Origin: Hyphomicrobiales bacterium
Lineage (GTDB): Bacteria; Pseudomonadota; Alphaproteobacteria; Rhizobiales; Rhizobiaceae
Assembly: GCA_900473185.1 (NCBI GenBank)
Contig: UCKU01000022.1
Span: 85,441 to 149,440, forward strand
Direction of reading: 5' to 3'
Length of the DNA: 64,000 nt
The position numbers and the translations under genes are program-made. Of this stretch, positions 33,011-44,740 are shown piece by piece. Within the stretch, counting starts at the first letter, position 1, and each line of letters starts with the position of its first letter. The notes under the pieces were generated by a model. That model was not told where the DNA came from. It made no database searches and saw nothing but the letters and a program-made list of their open reading frames with translations.

Positions 33011-34654
33011 ATGCCCATGAAACTGCCGCCCGGCGATCGATATGACACGCTCTACCGCGATTTCTCCTGGCAGATATCAGAGGATTTCAATATCGGCCGC
33101 GCCGTCTGCGATGATTGGGCCGCGCGTGATCCTGATCGCGTCTGCCTCGAACATTTCAGTCCCGACAGCAACCATCTGTCGTTGACCTATGGCGAGCTTG
33201 CCGCCCGCTCCTCATCCTTCGCCAATGCGCTTTCGGCACTTGGTATCGGCAAGGGGGATCGTGTGGCGCTGCTCCTGCCGCAATCCTTCGAGACGGTCAT
33301 TTCGCATGTGGCGATCTACAAGATGGGCGCGATCGCGCTGCCGCTTGCGCTGCTTTTCGGGGTCGAGGCGCTGGAGTACCGGCTGAAGGCTGCAGGTGCG
33401 ACAGCTGTCGTCACCAATGGTTTCGGGCTTGGACGCATCAACCAGATCCGCGACCGACTGCCTGACGTCAAACATGTCATCAGCGTCGAAGCAGCCTCCG
33501 CAAGCACGCTCGGCTTTGCCGATCTGGTTTCCGCCCATTCTCCCACTTTCGAAATTGCGCAGTCAGGCCCCGACGAGCCAGCGCTGATGATCTTCACGTC
33601 GGGCACGACGGGGCCGCCGAAGGGCGCGCTGCATGGCCACCGGGTACTCGCAGGTCATATTCCCGGCATGCAGTTTGCCCATGAGGGTTTCCCGCAGGCG
33701 GGAGACAAGGTCTGGACGCCGTCTGACTGGGCCTGGGCCGGCGGGCTGCTCAATGCGCTGCTGCCGAGCCTGCTGCTCGGCGTGCCTGTTGTTTCCTCGC
33801 CGGCACAGAAATTCGATGCGGACATCGCCTATCGCATCATGGCCGAGATGAAGGTGCGTAATGCCTTCATTCCGCCAACGGCGCTGCGGCTCCTGAAATC
33901 CGTCGAGGAGCCGCGCTCGAAATACGATCTCGTGCTGCGCACCATCGGTTCGGCAGGTGAATCCCTGGGGCGCGAGACCTATGAGTGGGTGCGCCGTACG
34001 CTCGGCGTTACCGTCAATGAATTTTACGGGCAGACGGAGTGCAATTTCGTGCTGTCTTCGAGCGCTGCCTTCGGGGTGACGAAGGCCGGTGCAATCGGGC
34101 GTGCTTCGCCCGGCCACAGGGTGGCTGTTGTCAGCGACGAGGGTGACGAGCTGCCGGTGGGCGAGCAGGGGCAGATCGCTATCGCCAGCCCCGATCCGGT
34201 AATGTTCCTGGGTTATTGGAACGATCCTGAGGCGACGGCGAGGAAATATGCCAGGGGCTGGCTGCTGACCGGCGATATCGGCCGGCAGGATGCTGAGGGC
34301 TATGTCACCTTTGCAGGGCGCGACGATGATGTCATCACCTCGTCGGGGTATCGCATAGGGCCTGCAGAGATCGAGGACTGTCTTATAGGCCATCCGGCCG
34401 TCCAGCTTGCTGCGGCCGTCGGCAAGCCCGATGCGATGCGTACGGAGATCGTCAAGGCCTATATCGTGCTTTCGCCGGGCTACAGCCCGAGTGCGGAGCT
34501 GGCAGCGGAAATCCGGGACTGGGTGAAAACCCGGCTTTCGATGCACGAATATCCGCGCGAGGTCGAATTCGTCGATGCGCTGCCGCTGACGACTACAGGC
34601 AAGGTTATTCGCCGGCTGTTGCGGGAGAAGGCTGCGGCGGAAGCTGAAAACTAA
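33011..34654 (+). CDS. AMP-binding acyl-CoA synthetase
   Basis: Activates a carboxylic acid to its CoA thioester through an acyl-adenylate. The 547-residue protein carries the AMP-binding motif TSGTTGPPKGA near residue 196, the A5 region NEFYGQTE, TGDIGRQDAEGY and the C-terminal SGYRIGPAEIE, with the catalytic lysine in TTTGKVIRR at the end. The substrate class looks like acetyl/propionyl or medium-chain acids. The start is ATG 33011 or 33017. The stop overlaps that of the convergent acetyltransferase gene by 3 bases. Confidence 0.9.
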   Translation: MPMKLPPGDRYDTLYRDFSWQISEDFNIGRAVCDDWAARDPDRVCLEHFSPDSNHLSLTYGELAARSSSFANALSALGIGKGDRVALLLPQSFETVISHVAIYKMGAIALPLALLFGVEALEYRLKAAGATAVVTNGFGLGRINQIRDRLPDVKHVISVEAASASTLGFADLVSAHSPTFEIAQSGPDEPALMIFTSGTTGPPKGALHGHRVLAGHIPGMQFAHEGFPQAGDKVWTPSDWAWAGGLLNALLPSLLLGVPVVSSPAQKFDADIAYRIMAEMKVRNAFIPPTALRLLKSVEEPRSKYDLVLRTIGSAGESLGRETYEWVRRTLGVTVNEFYGQTECNFVLSSSAAFGVTKAGAIGRASPGHRVAVVSDEGDELPVGEQGQIAIASPDPVMFLGYWNDPEATARKYARGWLLTGDIGRQDAEGYVTFAGRDDDVITSSGYRIGPAEIEDCLIGHPAVQLAAAVGKPDAMRTEIVKAYIVLSPGYSPSAELAAEIRDWVKTRLSMHEYPREVEFVDALPLTTTGKVIRRLLREKAAAEAEN

Positions 34655-35928
34655 CCGCGGCCGGCAAGCGACATGATCTTCTCGCGGAGCATCTTCGCCA
34701 TGTTGCGGGTGCTGCGGTACATATGAAGCTGGGCTGCGACCTGTCGCATGTCGCGGTCGCCGTTCTGGGTGAGGCCGATCACCAGTGTGCCCATCTCCTC
34801 GCGTTCCTGCCAGAAGCGGCTCATGATCGGATGATCGGAGACGGCGCAGGAATCCGAACGTACGACATTGGCGTCGTCGAGATGCCATTCGGTCAGTTCG
34901 CTCATCAACAGCTTGCCCGGCGAATAGCGGGAGTAGCTTTCGTCATAGGCGGTCTTCCAGGTATAGGCCTCGCCGCCCATCATCAGCACGACCACGGCGG
35001 CGATCGCCTTGCCGTTAATGTCGATCGTGTGGATGCGCACGGCATCGACTTCCGCCAGATTGGAGACGGCCTCGCGGGCGAAGGCGGTGTGATAGCGGTC
35101 GGTCACCAGCGCGCTGCGGCGCTTGCCTTTCCAGCCGCCGGCCTCCAGCGCCAGGAATTCCTCGAAGCGCATGTGAATCTCGCGCGGCTGGCGGGCAACG
35201 GTGTGGACGACCGTGCCGAGCTCATCGAGCAGCCGCCACTGGCGGCGCATCTCGCGCTGGTGAGAGGAGGATATGGTGCGGCCAAGATAGACCATGGCGT
35301 CGTCATCGCTCTGCAGCATCGGCCGCTCATAGGGATTGGCGACGGTCAGCGGCAGGTTGCGGCTAAGCGCTACTGCCTTTGCCATGCGCACGAAGATGCC
35401 GTTCAGCCGGACGTCCGGCAGCACCAGCGTACCCGGCAAACCGAGGTCCGGCGTGATCAGGCCTTCGAAGAGGTTGTCCAGCGTCTCCGCCGCGTCCTCG
35501 GCATCGACCAAGGGGGTGCCGAGCGGACCGAAGCTATTTGCCCAACCGCGGATGATCGACGGGCCGACGGCGAAGCCGGGCTTATCGACAGAGAAGGGCA
35601 TGAGCAGGCGCATGCGGCTGCGATGTTCGTTCTCGTCGCGGATGATCGCGAAATTGACCTGCCGGTCTTCCAACCGCGGCATGGCAGGCGCCAGGAAACG
35701 GCCACTGAAGAAGACGTTCGGCTCCATCGCGCGGTTGGAGAGGAAGTCCAATTCTTCCTGCAGATCGTAACCCAGCTTACCAGGGTAAAGGCAGAGTTCG
35801 CGCCCTAGCCGGCCGATTTCGATCCGGGCTTCAGCCTGCGGCGCTTCGAACTTGAGCGCGGCAAGATCGTGAACCATGCGGTTCGCGTTGCTGTCGGTGC
35901 TCTCGGTGATGGGTGGTATACGCACCAT
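34651..35928 (-). CDS. BioF2-like (CelD-type) GNAT acetyltransferase
   Basis: A 425-residue protein with the fold of Acetyltransf_6/CelD proteins, used in polysaccharide assembly. The C-terminal half has the acetyl-CoA region VRIHTIDINGKAIAAVVVLM and YSPGKLLMSELTEW. An ATG at 35928 is read from the first codon; a second possible start is the MVHDLAAL methionine 17 codons in. Its start directly follows the flippase stop (TAG ATG), so the two are cotranscribed. Probably decorates or helps build an exopolysaccharide; the sugar acceptor is not known. Confidence 0.75.
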   Translation of the reverse strand: MVRIPPITESTDSNANRMVHDLAALKFEAPQAEARIEIGRLGRELCLYPGKLGYDLQEELDFLSNRAMEPNVFFSGRFLAPAMPRLEDRQVNFAIIRDENEHRSRMRLLMPFSVDKPGFAVGPSIIRGWANSFGPLGTPLVDAEDAAETLDNLFEGLITPDLGLPGTLVLPDVRLNGIFVRMAKAVALSRNLPLTVANPYERPMLQSDDDAMVYLGRTISSSHQREMRRQWRLLDELGTVVHTVARQPREIHMRFEEFLALEAGGWKGKRRSALVTDRYHTAFAREAVSNLAEVDAVRIHTIDINGKAIAAVVVLMMGGEAYTWKTAYDESYSRYSPGKLLMSELTEWHLDDANVVRSDSCAVSDHPIMSRFWQEREEMGTLVIGLTQNGDRDMRQVAAQLHMYRSTRNMAKMLREKIMSLAGRG

Positions 35929-37344
35929 CTATCGGGCTCTCATTTCTGGCGTTGCGGCGGAAGGGATTGCGAAGGCGAAAAGCGTAAAGCCGAGTGCGCG
36001 GCGCACGAAGACATGCAGCAGGATCGCTTCCACGGCCATGGCGGAGGCCGTGGCGATCGCCGTGCCGACGATGCCGTAGTGCGGGATCAGCAGGATATTG
36101 AGGCCGACATTGGCGGCGAGCGCTCCGGCATAAAGGGCGACGCAGAGGTTCTGCTTGCCTGCCATCATCAGCAGCGTCTCGGCGGGACCGACCAGCGCCT
36201 TAGTGAGGATGCCGGCCAGCAGGATCGCCATCAGCATATAACCGGCCGTGAATGCGCCGCCGAAAAGCGACAGCAGCAGATGCCCTGCCGCCAGGACCGC
36301 GAGACCGACGGCGAGGGCAGGCCAGAACGTCCAGCGGGCAGCATCGATAGCCGCAGCCGCGAGATCGGCCCGGTTGCCTTCGGCGATAATCAAGGAGAAG
36401 CGCGGGCCGGAGGCGGCTTTCACCGAGAAATTGATGAAATGCACCAGAGCCATGGTCTTGGCTGCTGCGAAGTAGATCGCGACGTCATGCGGCTCCAGGA
36501 AGATGCCGACGATCACGACATCGGAATTGGTGAGCAGGAAGCTCACGCCTTCGATCAGGAAGATCGGGAAGGCAACGCCCAGCCATTCCACGAAATCCAC
36601 CTTGCGGGGGCCGGTATCGTAGTGCTTGCGCATCCGATGGAGGGTGGCGACATATTGGCCGAGTGCGGTGACGAAGGTTGCCGCGAGTGCCGCCTGCATG
36701 GCGGTGACTGCCGTGTGCGGTGCGCCGAAGAAGATCGCAGTCAGCATGAAAAGGATGATGAGGATCGGCCTGACAATATACACCGGACTGAGCGCCATGA
36801 CGGGCCAATGATTGGCCCGCGACGTGCCCTCGAGAATGTCGCCGAGCGCGATCATCGGCATGGCCATCAGGCCGAGGAAGATCGGCACCAGATAATAGCT
36901 CTCGATTCTGTCGCCGAGGAAATGCAGGCCGAGCATGCCGGCGATGAGAACGGTCGTACCCGAGAGCAGCGCGAAAACGCGCGCGGTGCCGGTCAGGCCG
37001 CGGATTTCGGCGAAGGCGCCGGCGGCGCGATATTGCGGCAGGAAGCGGACGATCGCGGTGTGAAAACCGAGGCAGGAAAGATCGCCGCAGAGGACGACCA
37101 GCACCCAGACGAAAACGAAGATGCCGTATTCATATTCGCCCATCAGCCGGGCGAGCACAATTTGCGACAGGAAGGCGAGGGCTGCGCTCAGGATGCGGAT
37201 TGAAAAGGCGATCAGCGCCATGCGCTGTGCGGCTGCCTTGTCACCCCGTTCGGTCATCACGGCGGCGAGCATGCGCATCACGCGGCCGGCGATCGGCCGC
37301 AGCCCCGCGGGCAGCATTTTTTCCGCTGTTTCTATGACCGCCAT
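35929..37344 (-). CDS. Polysaccharide flippase (Wzx/MATE-like)
   Basis: A 471-residue membrane protein with about 14 membrane segments and the polysaccharide-synthesis signature near the N-terminus, including LAFLSQIVLARLMGEYEYGIF. A charged N-terminal part of about 40 residues precedes the first segment. It moves lipid-linked sugars across the inner membrane. ATG 37344 is chosen over a TTG at 37356. No glycosyltransferase lies beside it, so it would act on a glycan made elsewhere on the chromosome. Confidence 0.85.
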   Translation of the reverse strand: MAVIETAEKMLPAGLRPIAGRVMRMLAAVMTERGDKAAAQRMALIAFSIRILSAALAFLSQIVLARLMGEYEYGIFVFVWVLVVLCGDLSCLGFHTAIVRFLPQYRAAGAFAEIRGLTGTARVFALLSGTTVLIAGMLGLHFLGDRIESYYLVPIFLGLMAMPMIALGDILEGTSRANHWPVMALSPVYIVRPILIILFMLTAIFFGAPHTAVTAMQAALAATFVTALGQYVATLHRMRKHYDTGPRKVDFVEWLGVAFPIFLIEGVSFLLTNSDVVIVGIFLEPHDVAIYFAAAKTMALVHFINFSVKAASGPRFSLIIAEGNRADLAAAAIDAARWTFWPALAVGLAVLAAGHLLLSLFGGAFTAGYMLMAILLAGILTKALVGPAETLLMMAGKQNLCVALYAGALAANVGLNILLIPHYGIVGTAIATASAMAVEAILLHVFVRRALGFTLFAFAIPSAATPEMRAR

Positions 37345-37476
37345 TTTAACACGCAAAACTCTAGGGGCAGGGCATTCGCACCGGCAAGTCTTGCCAGATC
37401 AGAGTTAAGAAACGGTATGCCCAACGTGGCGGCGTTGCCTGCCACGGTGATCCATAATTGGGCGGAAATTACCCAA

Positions 37477-37500
37477 GAAAAATGGCGCCCGAAGGCGCCA
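37477..37500 (-). terminator. secA terminator
   Basis: TGGCGCC (37483-37489) and GGCGCCA (37494-37500) form a 7-bp stem with loop CGAA. On the minus strand it is followed by TTTTTCTTGG. The stem starts 3 bases after the secA stop. Confidence 0.8.
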
Positions 37501-37503
37501 TTC

Positions 37504-40221
<2,718 letters not shown>

Positions 40222-40469
40222 ATGACTGGTCCTTTCTGAATATTCTTCCCCGACGTTTCTTATTCGCTACCCAGCCGAAAAACAGGCGCACGCTTGAAAA
40301 CGCCCGGAAACTGTTCTGGACGCGAGGTTGCGTGACAGATAAGAGGGGGGGCAAATGATGTCAACGGATTTGGCTGATATAGAAAGGCCACATTCCGGTG
40401 TTGAAGGCTGTTTTCGGGCTGGATTCACGAAAGCTGAAGCCGGCGGGTATAATTGTGAAGGGTTATTTG

Positions 40470-41354
40470 ATGTTGAGCACCAACAAACTTGCTGCGCTGG
40501 CGTTTACGGCCTTCGTCGCCTTCCAGGCTCCGGCCTATGCCGATGATGCCGTCGTCGCCAAGGTCGGCAATCTGGATATCCACCAGTCGGAACTCGATCT
40601 GGCCGTGGCCAATCTTGACCCGCAGCTCGCGCAGCTCCCTGATGACCAGAAGAAGGTCGCCGCACTTTCTGCTGCCATCGATGTGAAGCTGCTTGCTGCC
40701 GACGCCACTGCCGAAAAGCTCGACCAAACTGATGATTTCAAGAAGCGCATGCAGTATCTGACCGACCGTGAGCTTCATAACGCCTACTTCAAGAAGCATG
40801 TTGTCGACACCGTCACCGATGCCGACGTGAAGGCACGCTACGACAAGGAAGTCGCCGCCCTGCCGAAGCAGGAAGAAGTTCACGCCCGCCATATCCTCGT
40901 CAAGACCGAGGACGAAGCCAAGGACGTCATCAAGCAGCTCGACGCCGGCAAGGACTTTGCCGAACTCGCCAAGGAAAAGTCCACCGATCCGAACAAGGAT
41001 GACGGCGGCGACCTTGGCTATTTCTCCCGCGGTCGCATGGTCAAGGAATTCGAGGATGCTGCCTTCGCTCTCGAAAAGGGCACCTATTCCAAGACCCCTG
41101 TGAAGACCGACTTCGGGTATCACGTCATCAAGGTCGAAGATAAGCGCGACGCTCCGCCGCCGCCGTTCGACCAGGTGAAGGATCAGGTTCGTCAGCTCGT
41201 CATGCGCGACAAGTATCTTGCGCTCCTGAATGATGCGAAGGCCAAGTCCAAGGTCGATATCACCGACGAAACGCTTCGCAAGGGCTACGAAGACGCCAAC
41301 AAGCAGCCGGATCCTGGTGCCGAACCCGCGCCAGTTCCGGCACCGCAGCAGTAA
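40470..41354 (+). CDS. Periplasmic peptidyl-prolyl isomerase (parvulin, PpiC/PrsA-like)
   Basis: A 294-residue exported protein. The signal peptide NKLAALAFTAFVAFQAPAYA (cleavage near residue 22) is followed by a SurA-like helical region and a parvulin domain (about residues 135-230) with VHARHILVKTEDEA, GDLGYFSRGRMVKEFEDAAF and FGYHVIKVED. The C-terminal tail is Pro-rich. ATG 40470 has GAAGGG upstream. Divergent from secA, so export and folding factors are neighbours. Probably helps outer membrane or periplasmic proteins fold. Confidence 0.9.
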   Translation: MLSTNKLAALAFTAFVAFQAPAYADDAVVAKVGNLDIHQSELDLAVANLDPQLAQLPDDQKKVAALSAAIDVKLLAADATAEKLDQTDDFKKRMQYLTDRELHNAYFKKHVVDTVTDADVKARYDKEVAALPKQEEVHARHILVKTEDEAKDVIKQLDAGKDFAELAKEKSTDPNKDDGGDLGYFSRGRMVKEFEDAAFALEKGTYSKTPVKTDFGYHVIKVEDKRDAPPPPFDQVKDQVRQLVMRDKYLALLNDAKAKSKVDITDETLRKGYEDANKQPDPGAEPAPVPAPQQ

Positions 41355-41365
41355 TTATCGCATCA

Positions 41366-41392
41366 GGGCCCGGTTCTTCCGGGCCCTTCATT
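41366..41392 (+). terminator. Terminator of the parvulin gene
   Basis: GGGCCCGG (41366-41373) and CCGGGCCC (41379-41386), an 8-bp GC stem, loop TTCTT, then TTCATT. Confidence 0.75.
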
Positions 41393-41442
41393 AGATCCGG
41401 ATGATTTTGGGCCTGATCGGCCTAAAATCTGAATCCGGATCT
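41393..41442. repeat. Large imperfect palindrome
   Basis: Outer arms AGATCCGGAT (41393-41402) and ATCCGGATCT (41433-41442) are perfect over 10 bp. Inside, GATTTTGGGCC and GGCCTAAAATC pair with few mismatches. Directly after the terminator and before two more palindromes. Confidence 0.7.
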
Positions 41443-41455
41443 AAATCAAAAAATA

Positions 41456-41503
41456 GAGCATGATGTCGTCCGAAAACCGCTCACACTTTTCGGCATCATG
41501 CTC
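41456..41503. repeat. Palindromic intergenic repeat, family A variant (copy 3)
   Basis: GAGCATGATG (41456-41465) and CATCATGCTC (41494-41503) are perfect 10-bp arms. The core CCGAAAACCGCTCACACTTTTCGG matches the GCAAAACCGC/CGCTTTT cores of the other two family A copies. Confidence 0.75.
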
Positions 41504-41520
41504 GAGCATCGTTTGTTGTC

Positions 41521-41564
41521 GCATTTCCGGACCGGCGAACCGGTTTCCATTCGCCTGGAAATGC
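41521..41564. repeat. Palindromic intergenic repeat, family B (copy 2)
   Basis: GCATTTCC (41521-41528) and GGAAATGC (41557-41564) arms with a central GAACCGG. Resembles the copy at 13576-13618. It ends 20 bases before the argJ start. Confidence 0.65.
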
Positions 41565-41584
41565 TTATTGGCAGGTCACATCCC

Positions 41585-42826
41585 ATGTCCGCTACCGTTT
41601 CTCCGCTTGCCCCGAAAACCTTTGCCTCGCTGCCCGCGCTTCGCGGCGTGCGCATGGCGACCGCTTCCGCCGGCATCAAGTACAAGAACCGGACGGACGT
41701 GCTGATGATGGTTTTTGATGCGCCGGCTGCCGTTGCGGGCGTCTTCACCAAATCGAAGTGCCCCTCCGCGCCCGTCGATTTCTGCCGGGCCAACCTGCCG
41801 CACGGCATGGCACGCGCCGTCGTCGTCAATTCCGGCAATGCCAATGCCTTCACGGGCTTGAAGGGCCGCGCTGCGACTGAGCTCACCGCAAAGTCGGCCG
41901 CCGCTGCCGTCGGCTGCGGCGAAAATGAAATCTTCCTTGCGTCGACCGGCGTCATCGGCGAACCGCTCGACGCCACCAAATTTGCCGGTGTGCTCGACAC
42001 GATGCATGCCGATGCGACAGGCGATTTCTGGTTCGAGGCGGCCAAGGCCATCATGACCACTGACACCTATCCGAAGGTCGCGACCCGCACCGCCGAGATC
42101 GGTGGCGTCAAGGTGACGATCAACGGCATCGCCAAGGGTGCCGGCATGATCGCGCCCGACATGGCGACCATGCTTTCCTTCGTCGTCACGGATGCCGATA
42201 TCGCGTCTTCCGCCCTGCAGTCTCTGCTGTCTGCCGGTGTCGAGCCGAGCTTCAACTCCATGACCGTCGACAGCGACACCTCGACCTCAGACACGCTGAT
42301 GCTGTTTGCGACAGGTGCCGCAGCAACCGATGGACAGGCTCGCATCACGAGCGCGGACGATCCGCAGCTCGGAGCATTCCGCGCAGCCCTCAACGAACTC
42401 CTCAAGGATCTGGCGATCCAGGTCGCCCGCGACGGCGAGGGCGCCACGAAGATGCTCGAAATCACCGTGACCGGTGCCGAGAGCGATGCCGCTGCCAAGA
42501 CGATCGCTCTTTCCATCGCCAATTCGCCGCTGGTCAAGACGGCGGCTGCAGGCGAGGACGCCAATTGGGGCCGTATCGTCATGGCCGTCGGCAAGGCCGG
42601 CGAAATGGCCGATCGTGACCGGCTCGCCATCTGGTTCGGCGATGTGCGTGTTGCTGTTAATGGCGAGCGCGACCCTTCCTATTCCGAGGATGCGGCCTCC
42701 GCCGTGATGAAGAAGCAGGATATTCCTGTCAAAGTCGATATTGGCCTCGGCTCCGGCAAGGCTACGGTCTGGACCTGCGACCTCACCAAGGAATATGTTG
42801 CGATCAATGGCGACTACCGGAGCTGA
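41585..42826 (+). CDS. argJ: Bifunctional ornithine acetyltransferase / N-acetylglutamate synthase
   Basis: Recycles the acetyl group in arginine synthesis: makes ornithine from N-acetylornithine and acetylates glutamate. The 413-residue proenzyme has the autocleavage site GMIAPDMATML, where Thr195 becomes the N-terminal nucleophile of the beta chain. VVVNSGNANAFTG and the C-terminal NWGRIVMAVGKAG are conserved. ATG 41585. Whether it is mono- or bifunctional is not read from sequence. It overlaps the next gene by 20 bases. Confidence 0.95.
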   Translation: MSATVSPLAPKTFASLPALRGVRMATASAGIKYKNRTDVLMMVFDAPAAVAGVFTKSKCPSAPVDFCRANLPHGMARAVVVNSGNANAFTGLKGRAATELTAKSAAAAVGCGENEIFLASTGVIGEPLDATKFAGVLDTMHADATGDFWFEAAKAIMTTDTYPKVATRTAEIGGVKVTINGIAKGAGMIAPDMATMLSFVVTDADIASSALQSLLSAGVEPSFNSMTVDSDTSTSDTLMLFATGAAATDGQARITSADDPQLGAFRAALNELLKDLAIQVARDGEGATKMLEITVTGAESDAAAKTIALSIANSPLVKTAAAGEDANWGRIVMAVGKAGEMADRDRLAIWFGDVRVAVNGERDPSYSEDAASAVMKKQDIPVKVDIGLGSGKATVWTCDLTKEYVAINGDYRS

Positions 42827-43613
42827 TCGTTCGTTGATGCAGGCATCCCTTCCGAAGCAGAATCTGCCGCTGGTCCGGCGGCTGGAAGCCGTGGGCTTTC
42901 GCGCCTGGCCGGCCGCTTCCGTACAATATGACGGAAGCTGGCAGGTCCGCCTGACCGCCGGCCACCCCTCCAACCGCCTGAACTCCATCGTGCCGCTCGA
43001 TCCCTCCGACCATCGTGATGTCGAGATCAGGCTGGAGAAGGCAAGCCGCAAATTCGAGGCCTATGGCCGTCCTGCCGTCGTGCGTGAGACGCCGCTTGCC
43101 TCGCCTGTTCTGATTGACCTGATTAGGGAACAGGGATGGAAGCGTTTCGATGAAACGGCCGTCATGGTCTGCGATCTCTCGCAGGCCGATCTGCCCGATA
43201 CGCTCGACCATCTTCCGACCCACGATGTCGGCCGGTTCGTCGATGCCAATCTCGCCGTCGATCAGGCGCAGCTTTCTCTGAAACCGGCGCTTGCCGAGAT
43301 CATCTCGGCAATCAAGCCGCCATCCGGCCTTTTCATGATCGAGGATACCGTCCATGGCTCGCTGGCAACGGTCCTTTGCGTGCAGGACAACGATCTTGCA
43401 GGCATCATGTCGCTTTCGGTCGCTGACAGCCATCGCCGCAAGGGGCTCGGCATCGAGATCCTGACTTCGGCACTGCGCTGGGCGCGGATGCGCAGCGCCC
43501 GTACCGCCTGGCTGCAGGTGAAGCTCTCCAACGCACCGGCGATTGCTCTTTATGAGCGTCTCGGTTTCCGTGATGCCTATCACTATTGCTATTGGCAGGA
43601 GCGCTGCGAATGA
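42807..43613 (+). CDS. GNAT family N-acetyltransferase
   Basis: A 268-residue protein. The C-terminal part is a GNAT domain (HRRKGLGIEILTSALRWA for the acetyl-CoA loop and LYERLGFRDAYHY at the end); the N-terminal half looks like a second, degenerate GNAT-like domain. Start uncertain: ATG 42807 overlaps argJ, ATG 42837 lies just after it. Between argJ and mutT in one unit. Substrate unknown. Confidence 0.82.
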   Translation: MATTGADRSLMQASLPKQNLPLVRRLEAVGFRAWPAASVQYDGSWQVRLTAGHPSNRLNSIVPLDPSDHRDVEIRLEKASRKFEAYGRPAVVRETPLASPVLIDLIREQGWKRFDETAVMVCDLSQADLPDTLDHLPTHDVGRFVDANLAVDQAQLSLKPALAEIISAIKPPSGLFMIEDTVHGSLATVLCVQDNDLAGIMSLSVADSHRRKGLGIEILTSALRWARMRSARTAWLQVKLSNAPAIALYERLGFRDAYHYCYWQERCE

Positions 43614-44023
43614 GCGACGCCGGAAGGAAGCTGCTCCTGGTCGCAGCCTGTGCGCTGATCGATGCGGACGGGCGTATCCTTTTGGCACAGCGGCCGGAAG
43701 GCAAGTCCCTTGCCGGCCTGTGGGAATTCCCCGGCGGTAAGGTCGAACCCGGCGAGACGCCGGAGGAAACGCTCGTACGGGAACTGAACGAAGAACTCGG
43801 TATTTCGACGAAGGTGGCGTGTCTTGCGCCGCTGACCTTCGCCAGTCACAGCTATGATACGTTCCACCTGCTGATGCCGCTCTATGTCTGCCGCCGCTAT
43901 GAAGGCATTCCGCATGGTCGCGAGGGCCAGGCAATCAAATGGGTACGCCCGCAGGCATTGCGCGATTATCCGATGCCGCCGGCCGACGAGCCGCTCATCC
44001 CGGTACTGCAGGATCTACTTTAG
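43610..44023 (+). CDS. mutT: Nudix hydrolase, MutT (8-oxo-dGTP diphosphatase)
   Basis: Removes 8-oxo-dGTP from the nucleotide pool. The 137-residue protein has the complete Nudix box from GGKVEPGETPEETLVRELNE to EELG (residues 42-64) and the MutT-like QRPEGKSLAGLWEFPGG. ATG 43610 overlaps the GNAT stop (ATGA), with AGGAG eight bases upstream, so it is coupled to argJ-GNAT. Confidence 0.92.
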   Translation: MSDAGRKLLLVAACALIDADGRILLAQRPEGKSLAGLWEFPGGKVEPGETPEETLVRELNEELGISTKVACLAPLTFASHSYDTFHLLMPLYVCRRYEGIPHGREGQAIKWVRPQALRDYPMPPADEPLIPVLQDLL

Positions 44024-44149
44024 CTTTTGCTGATTATTGAGGCGAAACGTCGATTTCGCCTGTGGATATTAATCGATCATTTAGCACCTTCTGGCAATGA
44101 TCGGCCTCACTCAAGCAACTGGCGTGTGTGTATTTAAGGGCTTGACGTC

Positions 44150-44488
44150 ATGGACGACGATTTCTGGAAAGCTGTGCGCGAAAAGGAACGTGCTTCTTCG
44201 TCTGCTTCGCGCAGAACGGGGGCGCTCAATATTGCCCTTCTCTTCGGTACCGCTGTAGTGGCGCTGACCCTCATCCTGACGCCAATGCTGGCGGATTCTT
44301 CCAAGAAAAGCGTGCTAGCCAGCGCGCCGGCGGATTTCGACACGATCACCACCGGCTCCATCCCGAAGACCGAGAATGGCCCGAAGAGCGAGAACGGCAA
44401 GCGCTATACAATCCGCCGCAGCGTGCTCCAGGATACACCTGGTTCGGTCTGTGTCGTCCAGGGCTACGGCGTCGGCGCCGGCTGCTGA
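44150..44488 (+). CDS. Single-pass membrane protein next to the Flp pilin
   Basis: A 112-residue protein with a charged N-terminus (MDDDFWKAVREKERASSSA), one membrane segment (residues about 26-48) and an external polar part ending SVCVVQGYGVGAGC with two cysteines. No known family is recognised. It precedes a Flp pilin gene by 69 bases on the same strand, so it may be a companion of the pilin. The 126-base region upstream has a small hairpin (AGGCGAAA/TTTCGCCT, 44040-44061). Confidence 0.6.
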   Translation: MDDDFWKAVREKERASSSASRRTGALNIALLFGTAVVALTLILTPMLADSSKKSVLASAPADFDTITTGSIPKTENGPKSENGKRYTIRRSVLQDTPGSVCVVQGYGVGAGC

Positions 44489-44557
44489 GGAAATGAGGTT
44501 TCCGTCCCAGGAAGCCATGAATTTCATTGCGGTCTTGCGCGCAGAAGGGTTGGGTTG

Positions 44558-44725
44558 ATGAATTTGCTGAAGAAATTTCTGGCAGACAGAAGCGGTGCAA
44601 CGGCGATCGAATATGGATTGATTGCAGCGCTGATGGCGGTTGCCCTCATTGGGGGCCTGGGTGTGTTCACCAATGGCCTGCGCGGCGTATTCAACACCGT
44701 CGAGAATAACCTGACGATCAACTGA
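44558..44725 (+). CDS. Flp family type IVb pilin
   Basis: A 55-residue pre-pilin, MNLLKKFLADRSGATAIEYG at the start, then one long hydrophobic helix and a short C-terminus (FNTVENNLTIN). The prepilin cleavage G/ATAIEYG is present. It is short and easily missed by gene callers. Genes for a Flp assembly machine (cpaA-F, tadA) are not seen in the window, so this is an orphan pilin. It is usually exported and assembled by machinery encoded elsewhere. Confidence 0.88.
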   Translation: MNLLKKFLADRSGATAIEYGLIAALMAVALIGGLGVFTNGLRGVFNTVENNLTIN

Positions 44726-44740
44726 GATGTCCGTTAGGCC

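Noticed and set aside
35869..37203. A 444-residue frame antisense to the flippase
   Set aside because: Same reason; the membrane protein on the minus strand explains the sequence.
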